Below, piece by piece: positions 1-7,761 of a stretch of DNA of 64,000 nt (its first letter is position 1; the number at the start of each line of letters is the position of its first letter). A program made the translations under genes and the position numbers. The DNA is from Nostoc sp. S4. Its GTDB lineage: Bacteria > Cyanobacteriota > Cyanobacteriia > Cyanobacteriales > Nostocaceae. Location of the stretch: assembly GCA_029379225.1 (NCBI GenBank), contig JAQYWR010000005.1, forward strand, positions 152,210 through 216,209, in the 5' to 3' direction. The notes beneath the pieces were generated by a model that was given only the letters and a program-made list of their open reading frames with translations, was not told where the DNA came from and did no database searches.

Positions 1-2
1 CC

Positions 3-518
3 GGTACACCCTCAAATGAAAAAAATTTAGTGCGTGTCTACTTCAATTTAAATCCAGAGGGTGCAGTTGCAGTTATAGATAGTTTGACTACCCAACTCAA
101 CGCGATAAACATTTCTTTTTCTTTGAAAGCACTATACAATCCTTCCGAATATGGGCGTTACGATTCAGCAGTGCTTTACTTTGATAAAAATAACTATCAA
201 GTTGTTCGCCCAATATTAGAGAGATTCTATACACAACATCAATCAGATTTTAATCAACAAGTGCCTTTGTTTACCAAGATGGTAGCACCAGGATTGGCGA
301 TCGCTGAAGAACCAAACCAAAAATTTGGTGACAAAGAAAGTTTTGGTACAAACCGTTGCCAAGTTGTTGCTAATGGTTTATTTGAGGCTTGGCATCAAGG
401 AAATAATACTCCAGCAGGACGCCTAGCATCGATTATGCGACATTTTTCGTTGTGCGAAATTGACTTGCAACGTCCTTATCTCAATGCCAATTCGGATGAT
501 ATTTACACTTTTTTTTAA
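3..518 (+). CDS. HopA1-domain protein, C-terminal part (5' end outside window)
   Basis: The reading frame is open to the left edge: codons from position 3 read GTPSNEKNLVRVYFNL without a stop, so the GTG at 30 is probably internal. The 172 visible residues resemble the C-terminal half of cyanobacterial HopA1-family proteins, with VRVYFNLNPEGAVAVIDSL, an LYNPSEYGRYDSAVLYF segment, APGLAIAEEPNQKFGDKESFG and the ending LQRPYLNANSDDIYTFF. HopA1 was named from a Pseudomonas type III effector. In bacteria such as Streptomyces a HopA1-like protein works with a phosphotransferase-like kinase in class V lanthipeptide maturation. Placement next to a peptidase-containing exporter fits a peptide-modification role, but that is inference; any kinase or precursor would lie upstream of the window. 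Confidence 0.75.
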   Translation, partial: GTPSNEKNLVRVYFNLNPEGAVAVIDSLTTQLNAINISFSLKALYNPSEYGRYDSAVLYFDKNNYQVVRPILERFYTQHQSDFNQQVPLFTKMVAPGLAIAEEPNQKFGDKESFGTNRCQVVANGLFEAWHQGNNTPAGRLASIMRHFSLCEIDLQRPYLNANSDDIYTFF

Positions 519-564
519 TTTCTAGGAATTTGACAAGGCTGATTTTCATTTACCAGGTAAATAT

Positions 565-870
565 ATGACTCAAGAGCTTTCCAAGTCTGATGAAATCTTA
601 GCTCCTAAATTCAACTTCAATCATGAAGAATTAGAACAAATTATCAAAGCTGTTACACTTGGTAAATATTCTTGGGCTTGTGTTTTAATCCTACGTTTTA
701 TTGGCTACGATCCTCTCAAATATATACCCTCCCGTACCTACATTCGATTGATAAAAAGTAATTGTTTACTTGGCACCAACCGTCAACAAACTGATACTCA
801 AAATTTCGGACTTTTTAAATTAGAATCAACTTGGACTAAACAGGGTCACAGTAAACGCAGTTCTAAGTAA
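565..870 (+). CDS. HetP-like heterocyst differentiation protein
   Basis: A 101-residue protein whose central part (about residues 20-65) carries the HetP-family signature: [23 protein letters not shown], then [20 protein letters not shown]. In Anabaena sp. PCC 7120, HetP and its small homologues control commitment to heterocyst development. The N-terminal 20 residues and the polar C-terminal tail (ending [10 protein letters not shown]) are variable, as is usual in the family. It starts 46 bp after the HopA1-domain gene, so the two could be co-transcribed. It converges on the isomerase gene across a hairpin at 902-927. A second family member sits at 41656-41934. The family call is secure; which paralogue this is cannot be told from sequence alone. 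Confidence 0.88.
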   Translation: MTQELSKSDEILAPKFNFNHEELEQIIKAVTLGKYSWACVLILRFIGYDPLKYIPSRTYIRLIKSNCLLGTNRQQTDTQNFGLFKLESTWTKQGHSKRSSK

Positions 871-901
871 GTATTACTCATTGATAAATTGCAATATACG
901 G

Positions 902-927
902 TAAGGTAGCACAACTGTGCTACCTTA
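902..927. terminator. Bidirectional terminator-like hairpin
   Basis: A perfect 11-bp stem (TAAGGTAGCAC paired with GTGCTACCTTA) closes a 4-nt AACT loop between the convergent ends of the HetP-like gene (870) and the isomerase gene (939). There is only a weak T-run on either side, so the terminator role is inferred from the perfect stem and its position. Confidence 0.65.
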
Positions 928-938
928 TTGATATTCCT

Positions 939-1721
939 TTAAGCTTGCATTACTATATTTTTAGATGATTCCGGATTGACAGATTTTGTGATTGCTACTA
1001 TTTCCATAGCGGCAATTTGCGTTTTTAACCAATTAGCGAATAAGTCTCCCATAATTTGTAGCCGTCGCTGTTCATCTAATTGAGGTTTAATAATTTCCTC
1101 AACTGCAATAATATGCGCTCCTTTGGGAGTAATTATTGGCTTGAGAATTTGTGGAGGATTTGCAGCAAAGATGGCTGCTGCAATCTCTGGTCTAAAATCT
1201 CTGCGGAGACGTATTCCTTGATATCCTCCAGCACGGCGGATTTCAATATTATCGATGTATTGGCGAGCGATTTCTTGAAAACTAATTTCTCCTTCTTGCA
1301 GAGCATAAAACAGTTCTAGAGCTAAATCTTCATCGTCTAAAATAACTTCATAAGTTACTGCTCCAACATAATCGAGTTGATGTGCATAAAAGAATGGTTC
1401 GACTTTGTCTGCAAATAGATGATTTGCTAATTTACCAGATAAAAGACTTGTTTGAGCGATCGCTTCAAAGTCGTCTAGAGAAAGATGATATTTTTCTAAC
1501 CATGTCCAGGTATCTTCAGCTTTTAGCAGTTGGTTGGCTAAACGTAGGTTATCTGCTGCCTGTTGCAGTTCTTCTAAATCAATTTGAATACCTGCCTCTT
1601 TAGCTTCATCTTCAACAATTTTGCGAGTGGCGATCGCCTCCAATATATTAGGAATTTGACAAGAAAGCTTGATGTGGTCAAGAATATCCTCAGGAGAAAC
1701 AGTTAATACTTTTGACATCAT
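939..1721 (-). CDS. Parvulin-type peptidylprolyl isomerase (SurA/PrsA-like)
   Basis: A 260-residue protein with an all-helical N-terminal part (about 1-125) and a parvulin-like domain (about 125-215) marked by GEISFQEIARQYIDN, the GGYQG turn and LKPIITPKGAHIIAVEEI. No signal peptide is seen, so it probably acts in the cytoplasm. A good ribosome site, GGAGGAATTAG, precedes the ATG at 1721. It lies 404 bp downstream of the HlyD gene on the same strand, behind a hairpin (1960-2000), so it may have its own promoter. In cyanobacteria, isomerases of this type commonly accompany C39-peptidase ABC exporters, where a role in presenting substrate peptides is plausible. The exact substrate is unknown. 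Confidence 0.82.
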   Translation of the reverse strand: MMSKVLTVSPEDILDHIKLSCQIPNILEAIATRKIVEDEAKEAGIQIDLEELQQAADNLRLANQLLKAEDTWTWLEKYHLSLDDFEAIAQTSLLSGKLANHLFADKVEPFFYAHQLDYVGAVTYEVILDDEDLALELFYALQEGEISFQEIARQYIDNIEIRRAGGYQGIRLRRDFRPEIAAAIFAANPPQILKPIITPKGAHIIAVEEIIKPQLDEQRRLQIMGDLFANWLKTQIAAMEIVAITKSVNPESSKNIVMQA

Positions 1722-1959
1722 CTAATTCCTCCAATCATTCACCTAAATTAATTAGGACATTTCATTTTTATCTCAATACTAATAATTATAGCTTTTCTAT
1801 ATTTAATCAAAGATATTTTTGAAGTTATTTTAATATTAAATTTTAATTTAATTATTAATTAAAAAATAATTGTCTTGATTTTTATCAAAATATATCTATC
1901 TAAAAATAGAAATATTTAAATTTTAGTATTTTCACGTAAAAAATATTAATATCAAATGT

Positions 1960-2000
1960 AATTAAAACCCCAAACTTTTAAGAAAATTAGGGTTTTAATT
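1960..2000. terminator. Inverted repeat in the HlyD-isomerase gap
   Basis: The arms AATTAAAACCC (1960-1970) and GGGTTTTAATT (1990-2000) are perfectly complementary around a 19-nt loop. It is the only clear structure in the gene-free stretch 1722-2125, which is otherwise AT-rich with a short C/T-rich dispersed repeat at 2033-2075. It could terminate the exporter transcript upstream of the isomerase gene. Confidence 0.5.
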
Positions 2001-2125
2001 ATACTTGAATGATATAGTAATAGTTCTATCTTATGCCTCCTGCCTTCTTTCTGCCTTCTGCCTCCTGCTATATCTGCCAATTCTCAATTATGACTCCTGA
2101 GTTTTGAATTATTTGTTATTAATTA

Positions 2126-3673
2126 CTAAAGCTGTAAACCGCCTTGTTGCAACTTTTTAAATGGATCTAAAATAAAGTCCATAACCCGACGTTGGCGGAT
2201 GATTACTTCTGCGGTTGCTGTTTGACCTGCTGTAAGAGGAATACGTTTGTTGGCAGTTTGGATATAAGGGTGAGCTACGGAAATTTGTAATTCATAGGTT
2301 TCGATGTTGCCTTGATTAGTCGTCTGAATTTTTGAGTTGGGTGAAATCCAACTAACTTGCCCTTGCAGCACTCCATAATCTTGGAAGGGATAGGCATCAA
2401 ATTTGATTTTAACTGGCATTCCCAACTTCAAAAAACCACTTTGTTCGCTGGGCATCTGTGCCCTTAAAATCAAAGAACTATTGTTGGGCGCAATTTGGGC
2501 AATCATTTGTCCTGGTTCTACTACTGAGCCTGGTTTTTGGATAGGCAATTCAAAAATTACCCCATCAATAGGCGATCGCACCACTCTTTGTTGTAACTGT
2601 AGTTTTAAGGATGTAATCTCGCTTCCAGTTTGAGCAATTTCTGATTGGACGCTAGTAATTTGTGTTTGCAAATCTTTAAATTGTTCCTGGTTTTTCAGCA
2701 GCGCTAGTTTACCAGCTTGCACCACACTGCCATAGCTGCTTTGTTCTTCTTTGAGGCGAAGTTTGAGCAGTTGAATATCTGAATGAGCTTGACTGATTAG
2801 GGATTGATAGCTGTTGAGTTCTTGTTTTAAGCGTAACTGGGCTTGGGTAATATCAGATTTTGCTTGTTCTTGCAAGCGTTGACTTTCTTCTGCTGTTTTT
2901 TCTAGTTCCACAAGTTTGGTTTCGGGAATCGCACCTTGTCGTAAAAGTTGGCGATAACGCGTAACTTCTGTAAAATCTCGACTTAAACGACTCTTAGCTA
3001 ATTTCTGAGCAATCTGGGTAGAATTGATATTCTGGCTAGCTTGTTCTACCAGAGCCAGTTTTTCCATTCGTTGTAAGTTATAGGTACTTTGTTTAGCATC
3101 AAGGTTTTGCTGTGCCTGACTAACTTGAGCAAGTTTTTCTAATTCTTGGGATTTATTTTGTTGCTCTTGGATATTAATCGTCAATGAAATTTGGTTTTTT
3201 AGGAGATCCAATTGCGATCGCTGACTTAATAAACCTTCTAGTTTTGTCTGTACCTGTTGCAGTTGTGTATGTAGCACATCAGACTCTAATTCAACTAAAA
3301 CCTGTCCTGCTTTTACCGTTGCGCCTTCTTTAACATTGACAGCCGTCACACTACCAGTAACAGGACTATCTAATTTTTGCGTTGCTCCTTCGGGTTCCAT
3401 CCGTCCTCTAGCGCTTCCTGTCTCATCAACTTTAGAAAGCATTGCCCAAGGTATAACAATTACAGCAAAGCCAATCAGTAAATACAACAAGGAACGTGTC
3501 CAGATCCTTGGTAAAGCATCTAATAGTTCCTCAGTTCCATAAAACCAATCGTTCGTCTGTGATGTTTCCTGTGTTTGAGGATTGACAACACTACTCGTAT
3601 TTCCAGCCAAGAAAAACTCAGCCTGCTTTTCTATGGGGATCGCAGATAATGAATTATTAGATGGGTTTGGCAT
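2126..3673 (-). CDS. HlyD-family periplasmic adaptor of a type I exporter
   Basis: A 515-residue membrane-fusion protein: cytoplasmic tail (1-60), one transmembrane helix (about 61-79, SLLYLLIGFAVIVIPWAML), first half of the lipoyl motif (about 103-130, VTGSVTAVNVKEGATVKAGQ), a long Gln-rich coiled-coil hairpin (about 135-365), second lipoyl half (VVRSPIDGVIFELPIQKPGS) and a C-terminal beta-barrel ending in an AEVIIRQRRVMDFILDPFKKL tail. It would bridge the inner-membrane ABC exporter encoded just upstream to an outer-membrane channel. No TolC-like gene is in the window. Size and domain order are typical. The 226-bp gap to the ABC gene holds a 21-bp tandem repeat. No convincing ribosome site precedes the ATG. 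Confidence 0.93.
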   Translation of the reverse strand: MPNPSNNSLSAIPIEKQAEFFLAGNTSSVVNPQTQETSQTNDWFYGTEELLDALPRIWTRSLLYLLIGFAVIVIPWAMLSKVDETGSARGRMEPEGATQKLDSPVTGSVTAVNVKEGATVKAGQVLVELESDVLHTQLQQVQTKLEGLLSQRSQLDLLKNQISLTINIQEQQNKSQELEKLAQVSQAQQNLDAKQSTYNLQRMEKLALVEQASQNINSTQIAQKLAKSRLSRDFTEVTRYRQLLRQGAIPETKLVELEKTAEESQRLQEQAKSDITQAQLRLKQELNSYQSLISQAHSDIQLLKLRLKEEQSSYGSVVQAGKLALLKNQEQFKDLQTQITSVQSEIAQTGSEITSLKLQLQQRVVRSPIDGVIFELPIQKPGSVVEPGQMIAQIAPNNSSLILRAQMPSEQSGFLKLGMPVKIKFDAYPFQDYGVLQGQVSWISPNSKIQTTNQGNIETYELQISVAHPYIQTANKRIPLTAGQTATAEVIIRQRRVMDFILDPFKKLQQGGLQL

Positions 3674-3751
3674 AATAATTGGGGACTAGCGAATGGGGAA
3701 CTGGTGATTTGAGACTAGGTAATGGGGATTAGGGATTAAGAGGTTTGAGTC

Positions 3752-3877
3752 TTTGAACTTCATTAATGAGTGTTTGAACTTCATTAATAAGTATTTGAAC
3801 TTCATTAATGAGCCTTTGAACTTCATTATTGAGCCTTTGAATTTCATTAATGAGTATTTGAACTTCATTAATGAACC
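3752..3877. repeat. Tandem repeat, six copies of a 21-bp unit
   Basis: Six head-to-tail units of TTTGAACTTCATTAATGAG plus two variable bases (starts 3752, 3773, 3794, 3815, 3836, 3857), with 0-3 changes per copy, in the gap between the HlyD and ABC genes. The period is a multiple of three, so both strands are open over it, but the resulting MKFKxSL-type peptides look like repeat translation. There is no spacer, so it is not a CRISPR. Confidence 0.95.
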
Positions 3878-3899
3878 TTTGAGGGAAATATACGAGTAT

Positions 3900-6800
3900 C
3901 TATTTTTCCTCAGCCCCAGCCCCCAGTCCCCTTCCTAGTTGTTGCTGATTAAGATAGAAGTAATGACCTTTTTTGGCGATTAATTGCTCGTGAGTACCGC
4001 TTTCAACTAAAATCCCCCGATCTAAAACCAAAATCAAGTCAGCATGACGCACGGTAGAGAGACGGTGAGCAATAATTAAACTTGTGCGTCCTTGGAGAAT
4101 TTTTTTGAGGTTGTTTTGAATAATTCGCTCAGATTCAGCATCTAAATGACTGGTTGCTTCATCTAATACCAAGAAAGAGGGATTTCCAAGCAAAGCACGA
4201 GCGATCGCTAGGCGTTGGCGTTGTCCACCAGATAGCATACCTCCACCTTCACCGATTTGGGTTTCGTAACCCATTGGCATTTGCACAATAAACTCGTCTG
4301 CTCCTGCTAGACGCGCCGCTTCAATCATTTCTTCTTGGGGAGCTTCTGGATGAGCAATGCAAATGTTTTCCCGAATTGTACCGCCAAACAAAAATGTATC
4401 TTGGTCTACAACACCAATTTGAGAACGTAGCGATCGCAGGGAAATATTAGTTACATCTTGGGCATCAATCAACACTTTACCATCTGTCGGCAGATATAGT
4501 CCTAAAATCAATTTTGAAAGCGTAGTTTTCCCAGAACCGCTACGCCCAACAACTGCAACAGTTTGCTCCGGTTTAATTTCAAAATTGAGATTTTCTAAGA
4601 CATTAATATCGCTTTGTTGATGATAGCGAAAAGTCACATTTTCAAAGATAATATGACCGCGTAAATAACTTAAAGACTGGCGGGGTTGATGTTGTAAATC
4701 TTCTTCTGGTTCTGCTTCTAAAACATCATTAATTCGTTCTGTAGAAATAATTACTTCTTGTAATTGATTCCACAGCACAACCAGCCTTTGGAAAGGTCGA
4801 ATGATGTTACCTAACAGCATATTGAAAGCGACTAATTGGCCGATGGTCAGTTGGTTTTGAATTACTTGCCACGCACCAAACCAAAGTAATCCCGTAGTTA
4901 CCAGCGATTCTATACTAGAACTGAAAACCTGGAGTTGGTTACTAATTACTTGTCCGCTAAAGGTCTTTTTAATAACATTATTCAGCAGCTCTTCCCAATG
5001 CCAGCGTACTGTTTGCTCAATTGCCATCGAGCGAACTGAGCGAATACCTGTCAGAGATTGAATTAGATAACTGTTCTCTGTGGCTGAGGCATTAAAAACT
5101 TCGCGGCTGATGCGACGCAAGAAAGGTGTAGCAATCAGCGCTAAAAAGACAAAAGGCGGTATAATTGCCAAGCTGAATAATGCCATTTGCCAGCTATACC
5201 AAAACATCAATCCTACATAGATAAATACTGTCAGCAAATCCAAAATAATAGACAGTGCTTCTCCAGTTAAAAAGCGCTGAATTTTTTGATTTTCTTGGAC
5301 GCGAGAGACAATATCCCCAACATAACGCGACTCAAAAAAAGCTAAGGGTAAACGAAAAGTATGCTTAATAAAACCTACCAAAAGTGCTAGTCCCAGACGA
5401 TTTGCTGTGTGATCCAGTAAATATTGCCGTAGTCCGTTGATTGCAACGCGGAAAAAACCAAAAATTAGTAACCCTAAACCAACGGCGTTTAAAGTTAGAG
5501 TGCTACCTTGGACAATCACTCTATCTAACAGTAATTGAGTAAATAAAGGTGTAACTAATCCAAGTAACTGAATTAATACCGAAGCGATAAACACTTCTAT
5601 CAATACTTGGGAGTGGGGTTTAACTAAATCAAAAAACTGCCAAAATGGCGTAACTAATTCCTGGGTTTCTCTGAGTAAAGCTGTGGGCTGTAATAACAAA
5701 GCATAACCACTCCAACCAGCTTGAAATTCGCTAGGAGTCAGGCTGCGTTGACCGATGGCGGGGTCAGCAACAATCACACGCTTTTTATTGACTTCATAGA
5801 CAACAATATAGTGCTTACCTTCCCAGTGAGCGATCGCTGGTAGCGGTTGTTGTGCTAATTTATCCAAACTAGCCTTCACCGGACGGGTAGCAAAGCCAAT
5901 ACTTTCTGCGGCTGCTGTTAAACCCTGCAATGATGCGCCACTGCGGCTAATGTTGCTTAAATCTCGCAAGCGGTTAACACTAAAGCGCTTCCCCCAATAG
6001 CGACTAATCATCACCAAGCAAGCTGCTCCACAGTCCGAGGCGCTTTGTTGTTCAAAGAACGGATACCGTTTAGTTAAACGCCCCAACAAATGTCTAGCCC
6101 TTACCCTTGGACTGGGAAAGTAAACTCGTTGTCTGTTTTTCTTTTGTTTTGGCTCGACATTAGGGATTGGGGATTGGGGAGTTCGCGGCTTCCTTTGGGA
6201 ATTAGGAGTAATGGGTATTGGGGAAGGTGGAACCCCCTCTGGGGATAAGGGGTAATGGGTATTAAGTATTGGATATTGGGAAAAACCTTCCCCATTCCCC
6301 ACTGTCCGCTCCCTACTTTTTTGTCCAGCTTGACGCTCTTGGAAATCTATTAAGTCTGCTAATTGCGGCCAATGTTGTAGTGCTGTTTGCCAATCAGCAT
6401 TGCTCAAACTGTAAGCGATGGTTGGTTGCGCTACTTGCCAACTTCCGTGTTTGGGATTTAGGTAGATGTTTCCAGGTGTCAATTTTCGGCCGCTGGAATC
6501 CAGCATTTCTCCCCGGTAAAGTAACCAGAGCTTGCTATCTTTGGTCAGATTAGTATTTAAAGACCCACTCTCTAAATTGTGGCGATGAAATAGGGATAGT
6601 GCTTTTAACATCTCCTCCATATAACCATTACGCCCCATTAATAAATTTTCGGAACATAACAGTAGCAAATCCCTAATTTCGGCACGTTTAAAAAGGCGAT
6701 CGCGGATAGTCAGCGATGTGGAAATTACCTCTTGTAAATTCTCTGCTGTGATATAACAAAGATTTAAATTTACTGAAGCTCTAGCAACATAAGGACTAAA

Positions 6801-7076
6801 TTTTTCTTGGGGAAATAAAGTCAATTCACCAAATGATGCTCCAGACAAAAGGCTAGTAATTAGGTTGTTAGAACTATCCAGTAGTCTGGCTTTACCACTC
6901 AGAATGATATAAATTCCTGGCTTCGCTGTGGTTGCTTCCCAAAACTGCTTTGCTACAGGTGGTTCAACAATTTCCAGTACTTTGAGACACCTATAAACTT
7001 GTTCCTCTGACAGCGACTCACCCAAAGTTTGGGTGAGTTTTTCAACTAAATATTCCTGAGAAAACGCTGACGGCAT
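3900..7076 (-). CDS. HetC-like ABC exporter with cyclic-nucleotide-binding and C39 peptidase domains
   Basis: A 1058-residue protein. Order: cyclic-nucleotide-binding-like domain (about 45-140, FGELTLFP and ARASV), linker (about 250-315), C39 bacteriocin-processing peptidase (about 338-465; Cys349 in DCGAACL, His422, Asp438), six-helix exporter domain (about 485-775) and nucleotide-binding domain (Walker A GRSGSGKT about 844-851, signature LSGGQRQR about 948-955, Walker B LVLDEA, H-loop IIAHRLS). It should cleave a leader peptide and export the product. HetC of Anabaena has this build and is encoded beside hetP; here a HetP-like gene lies 3 kb away. GGAGG precedes the ATG. The linker and extreme C-terminus seem to be made of translated dispersed repeat DNA. 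Confidence 0.92.
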   Translation of the reverse strand: MPSAFSQEYLVEKLTQTLGESLSEEQVYRCLKVLEIVEPPVAKQFWEATTAKPGIYIILSGKARLLDSSNNLITSLLSGASFGELTLFPQEKFSPYVARASVNLNLCYITAENLQEVISTSLTIRDRLFKRAEIRDLLLLCSENLLMGRNGYMEEMLKALSLFHRHNLESGSLNTNLTKDSKLWLLYRGEMLDSSGRKLTPGNIYLNPKHGSWQVAQPTIAYSLSNADWQTALQHWPQLADLIDFQERQAGQKSRERTVGNGEGFSQYPILNTHYPLSPEGVPPSPIPITPNSQRKPRTPQSPIPNVEPKQKKNRQRVYFPSPRVRARHLLGRLTKRYPFFEQQSASDCGAACLVMISRYWGKRFSVNRLRDLSNISRSGASLQGLTAAAESIGFATRPVKASLDKLAQQPLPAIAHWEGKHYIVVYEVNKKRVIVADPAIGQRSLTPSEFQAGWSGYALLLQPTALLRETQELVTPFWQFFDLVKPHSQVLIEVFIASVLIQLLGLVTPLFTQLLLDRVIVQGSTLTLNAVGLGLLIFGFFRVAINGLRQYLLDHTANRLGLALLVGFIKHTFRLPLAFFESRYVGDIVSRVQENQKIQRFLTGEALSIILDLLTVFIYVGLMFWYSWQMALFSLAIIPPFVFLALIATPFLRRISREVFNASATENSYLIQSLTGIRSVRSMAIEQTVRWHWEELLNNVIKKTFSGQVISNQLQVFSSSIESLVTTGLLWFGAWQVIQNQLTIGQLVAFNMLLGNIIRPFQRLVVLWNQLQEVIISTERINDVLEAEPEEDLQHQPRQSLSYLRGHIIFENVTFRYHQQSDINVLENLNFEIKPEQTVAVVGRSGSGKTTLSKLILGLYLPTDGKVLIDAQDVTNISLRSLRSQIGVVDQDTFLFGGTIRENICIAHPEAPQEEMIEAARLAGADEFIVQMPMGYETQIGEGGGMLSGGQRQRLAIARALLGNPSFLVLDEATSHLDAESERIIQNNLKKILQGRTSLIIAHRLSTVRHADLILVLDRGILVESGTHEQLIAKKGHYFYLNQQQLGRGLGAGAEEK

Positions 7077-7161
7077 TTTCTATCCTCCAAAACAGTATTT
7101 GGGCATTGAGTATGGGGTATTGGTCATTTATGCTTTGACTAATGACCAATGACAAATGACT

Positions 7162-7761
7162 TTAGTTATTAGTTTGAATTAAATTAAAAGACCAATGCAT
7201 ACTAGCTTCAGATTTAGATTGCAAGTCAGAAATTGTAATCCCAGCATCCTTATTTTGGTCAGTTTCTTGTGGCTGGAACTTTTTGCGTTTAGTAGAAAGT
7301 CCCATTTGTTTGAGTAAACGATTAATATGGCGGTCAGTAATTACAATGCCAAATTCATTTGCTAAATGTTTGCTCAACCATTGAGCTGTCCAGTAAGTAA
7401 ATGCATAGCCATATTCCCGCGGACTATTACTGACTAATTCTTTCAAACGTTCAATATAGCGATCGTTAACAGTCTTAGGTCTACCTATAGGTCGCTCATT
7501 CCATTTATGCGCTAAACCTGCCTCTGCTATCCCAATCCAGTACCGTGCCATTTCCTGCGAACAACCTAAAATTTCACAGATTTGGCTTTGAGATTTACCC
7601 ATATCCGCCAATAACATAATTTCAATCCGCCGACGATATTCTGGCTGTAAATTAGCTTGCAGATTTTTCAGCAGTGCTTTCCGCTGAAAAGGTGTTAAAA
7701 ACTTGCTTTCGTGCATGTCATAGCTTTCAAAAGCGTTGTCTTGTCCGGAGTATTCTGACAT
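7162..7761 (-). CDS. Helix-turn-helix protein resembling IS630-type transposase N-termini
   Basis: A 199-residue protein with two DNA-binding segments: a helix-turn-helix at about residues 48-78 (MGKSQSQICEILGCSQEMAR) and a winged-helix-like part at about 95-155 (NDRYIERLKELVSN, SKHLANEFGIVITDRHINRL). The layout matches the N-terminal DNA-binding region of IS630/Tc1-type transposases, but no DDE catalytic domain follows and the C-terminus is a short polar tail. It ends 85 bp before the exporter gene starts, on the same strand, so it probably heads the cluster. A regulator derived from a transposase is my best reading; the gene is intact, unlike the real IS630 transposase at 15.7-16.8 kb. Confidence 0.7.
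   Translation of the reverse strand: MSEYSGQDNAFESYDMHESKFLTPFQRKALLKNLQANLQPEYRRRIEIMLLADMGKSQSQICEILGCSQEMARYWIGIAEAGLAHKWNERPIGRPKTVNDRYIERLKELVSNSPREYGYAFTYWTAQWLSKHLANEFGIVITDRHINRLLKQMGLSTKRKKFQPQETDQNKDAGITISDLQSKSEASMHWSFNLIQTNN

Noticed and set aside
3752..3877. Array resembling a CRISPR
   Set aside because: Units are contiguous with no unique spacers, and no cas gene is in the window.
3686..3938. Short open frames on both strands with repeated MKFKxSL / NFINEYL peptides
   Set aside because: They are translations of the 21-bp tandem repeat, without ribosome sites or recognisable protein features.
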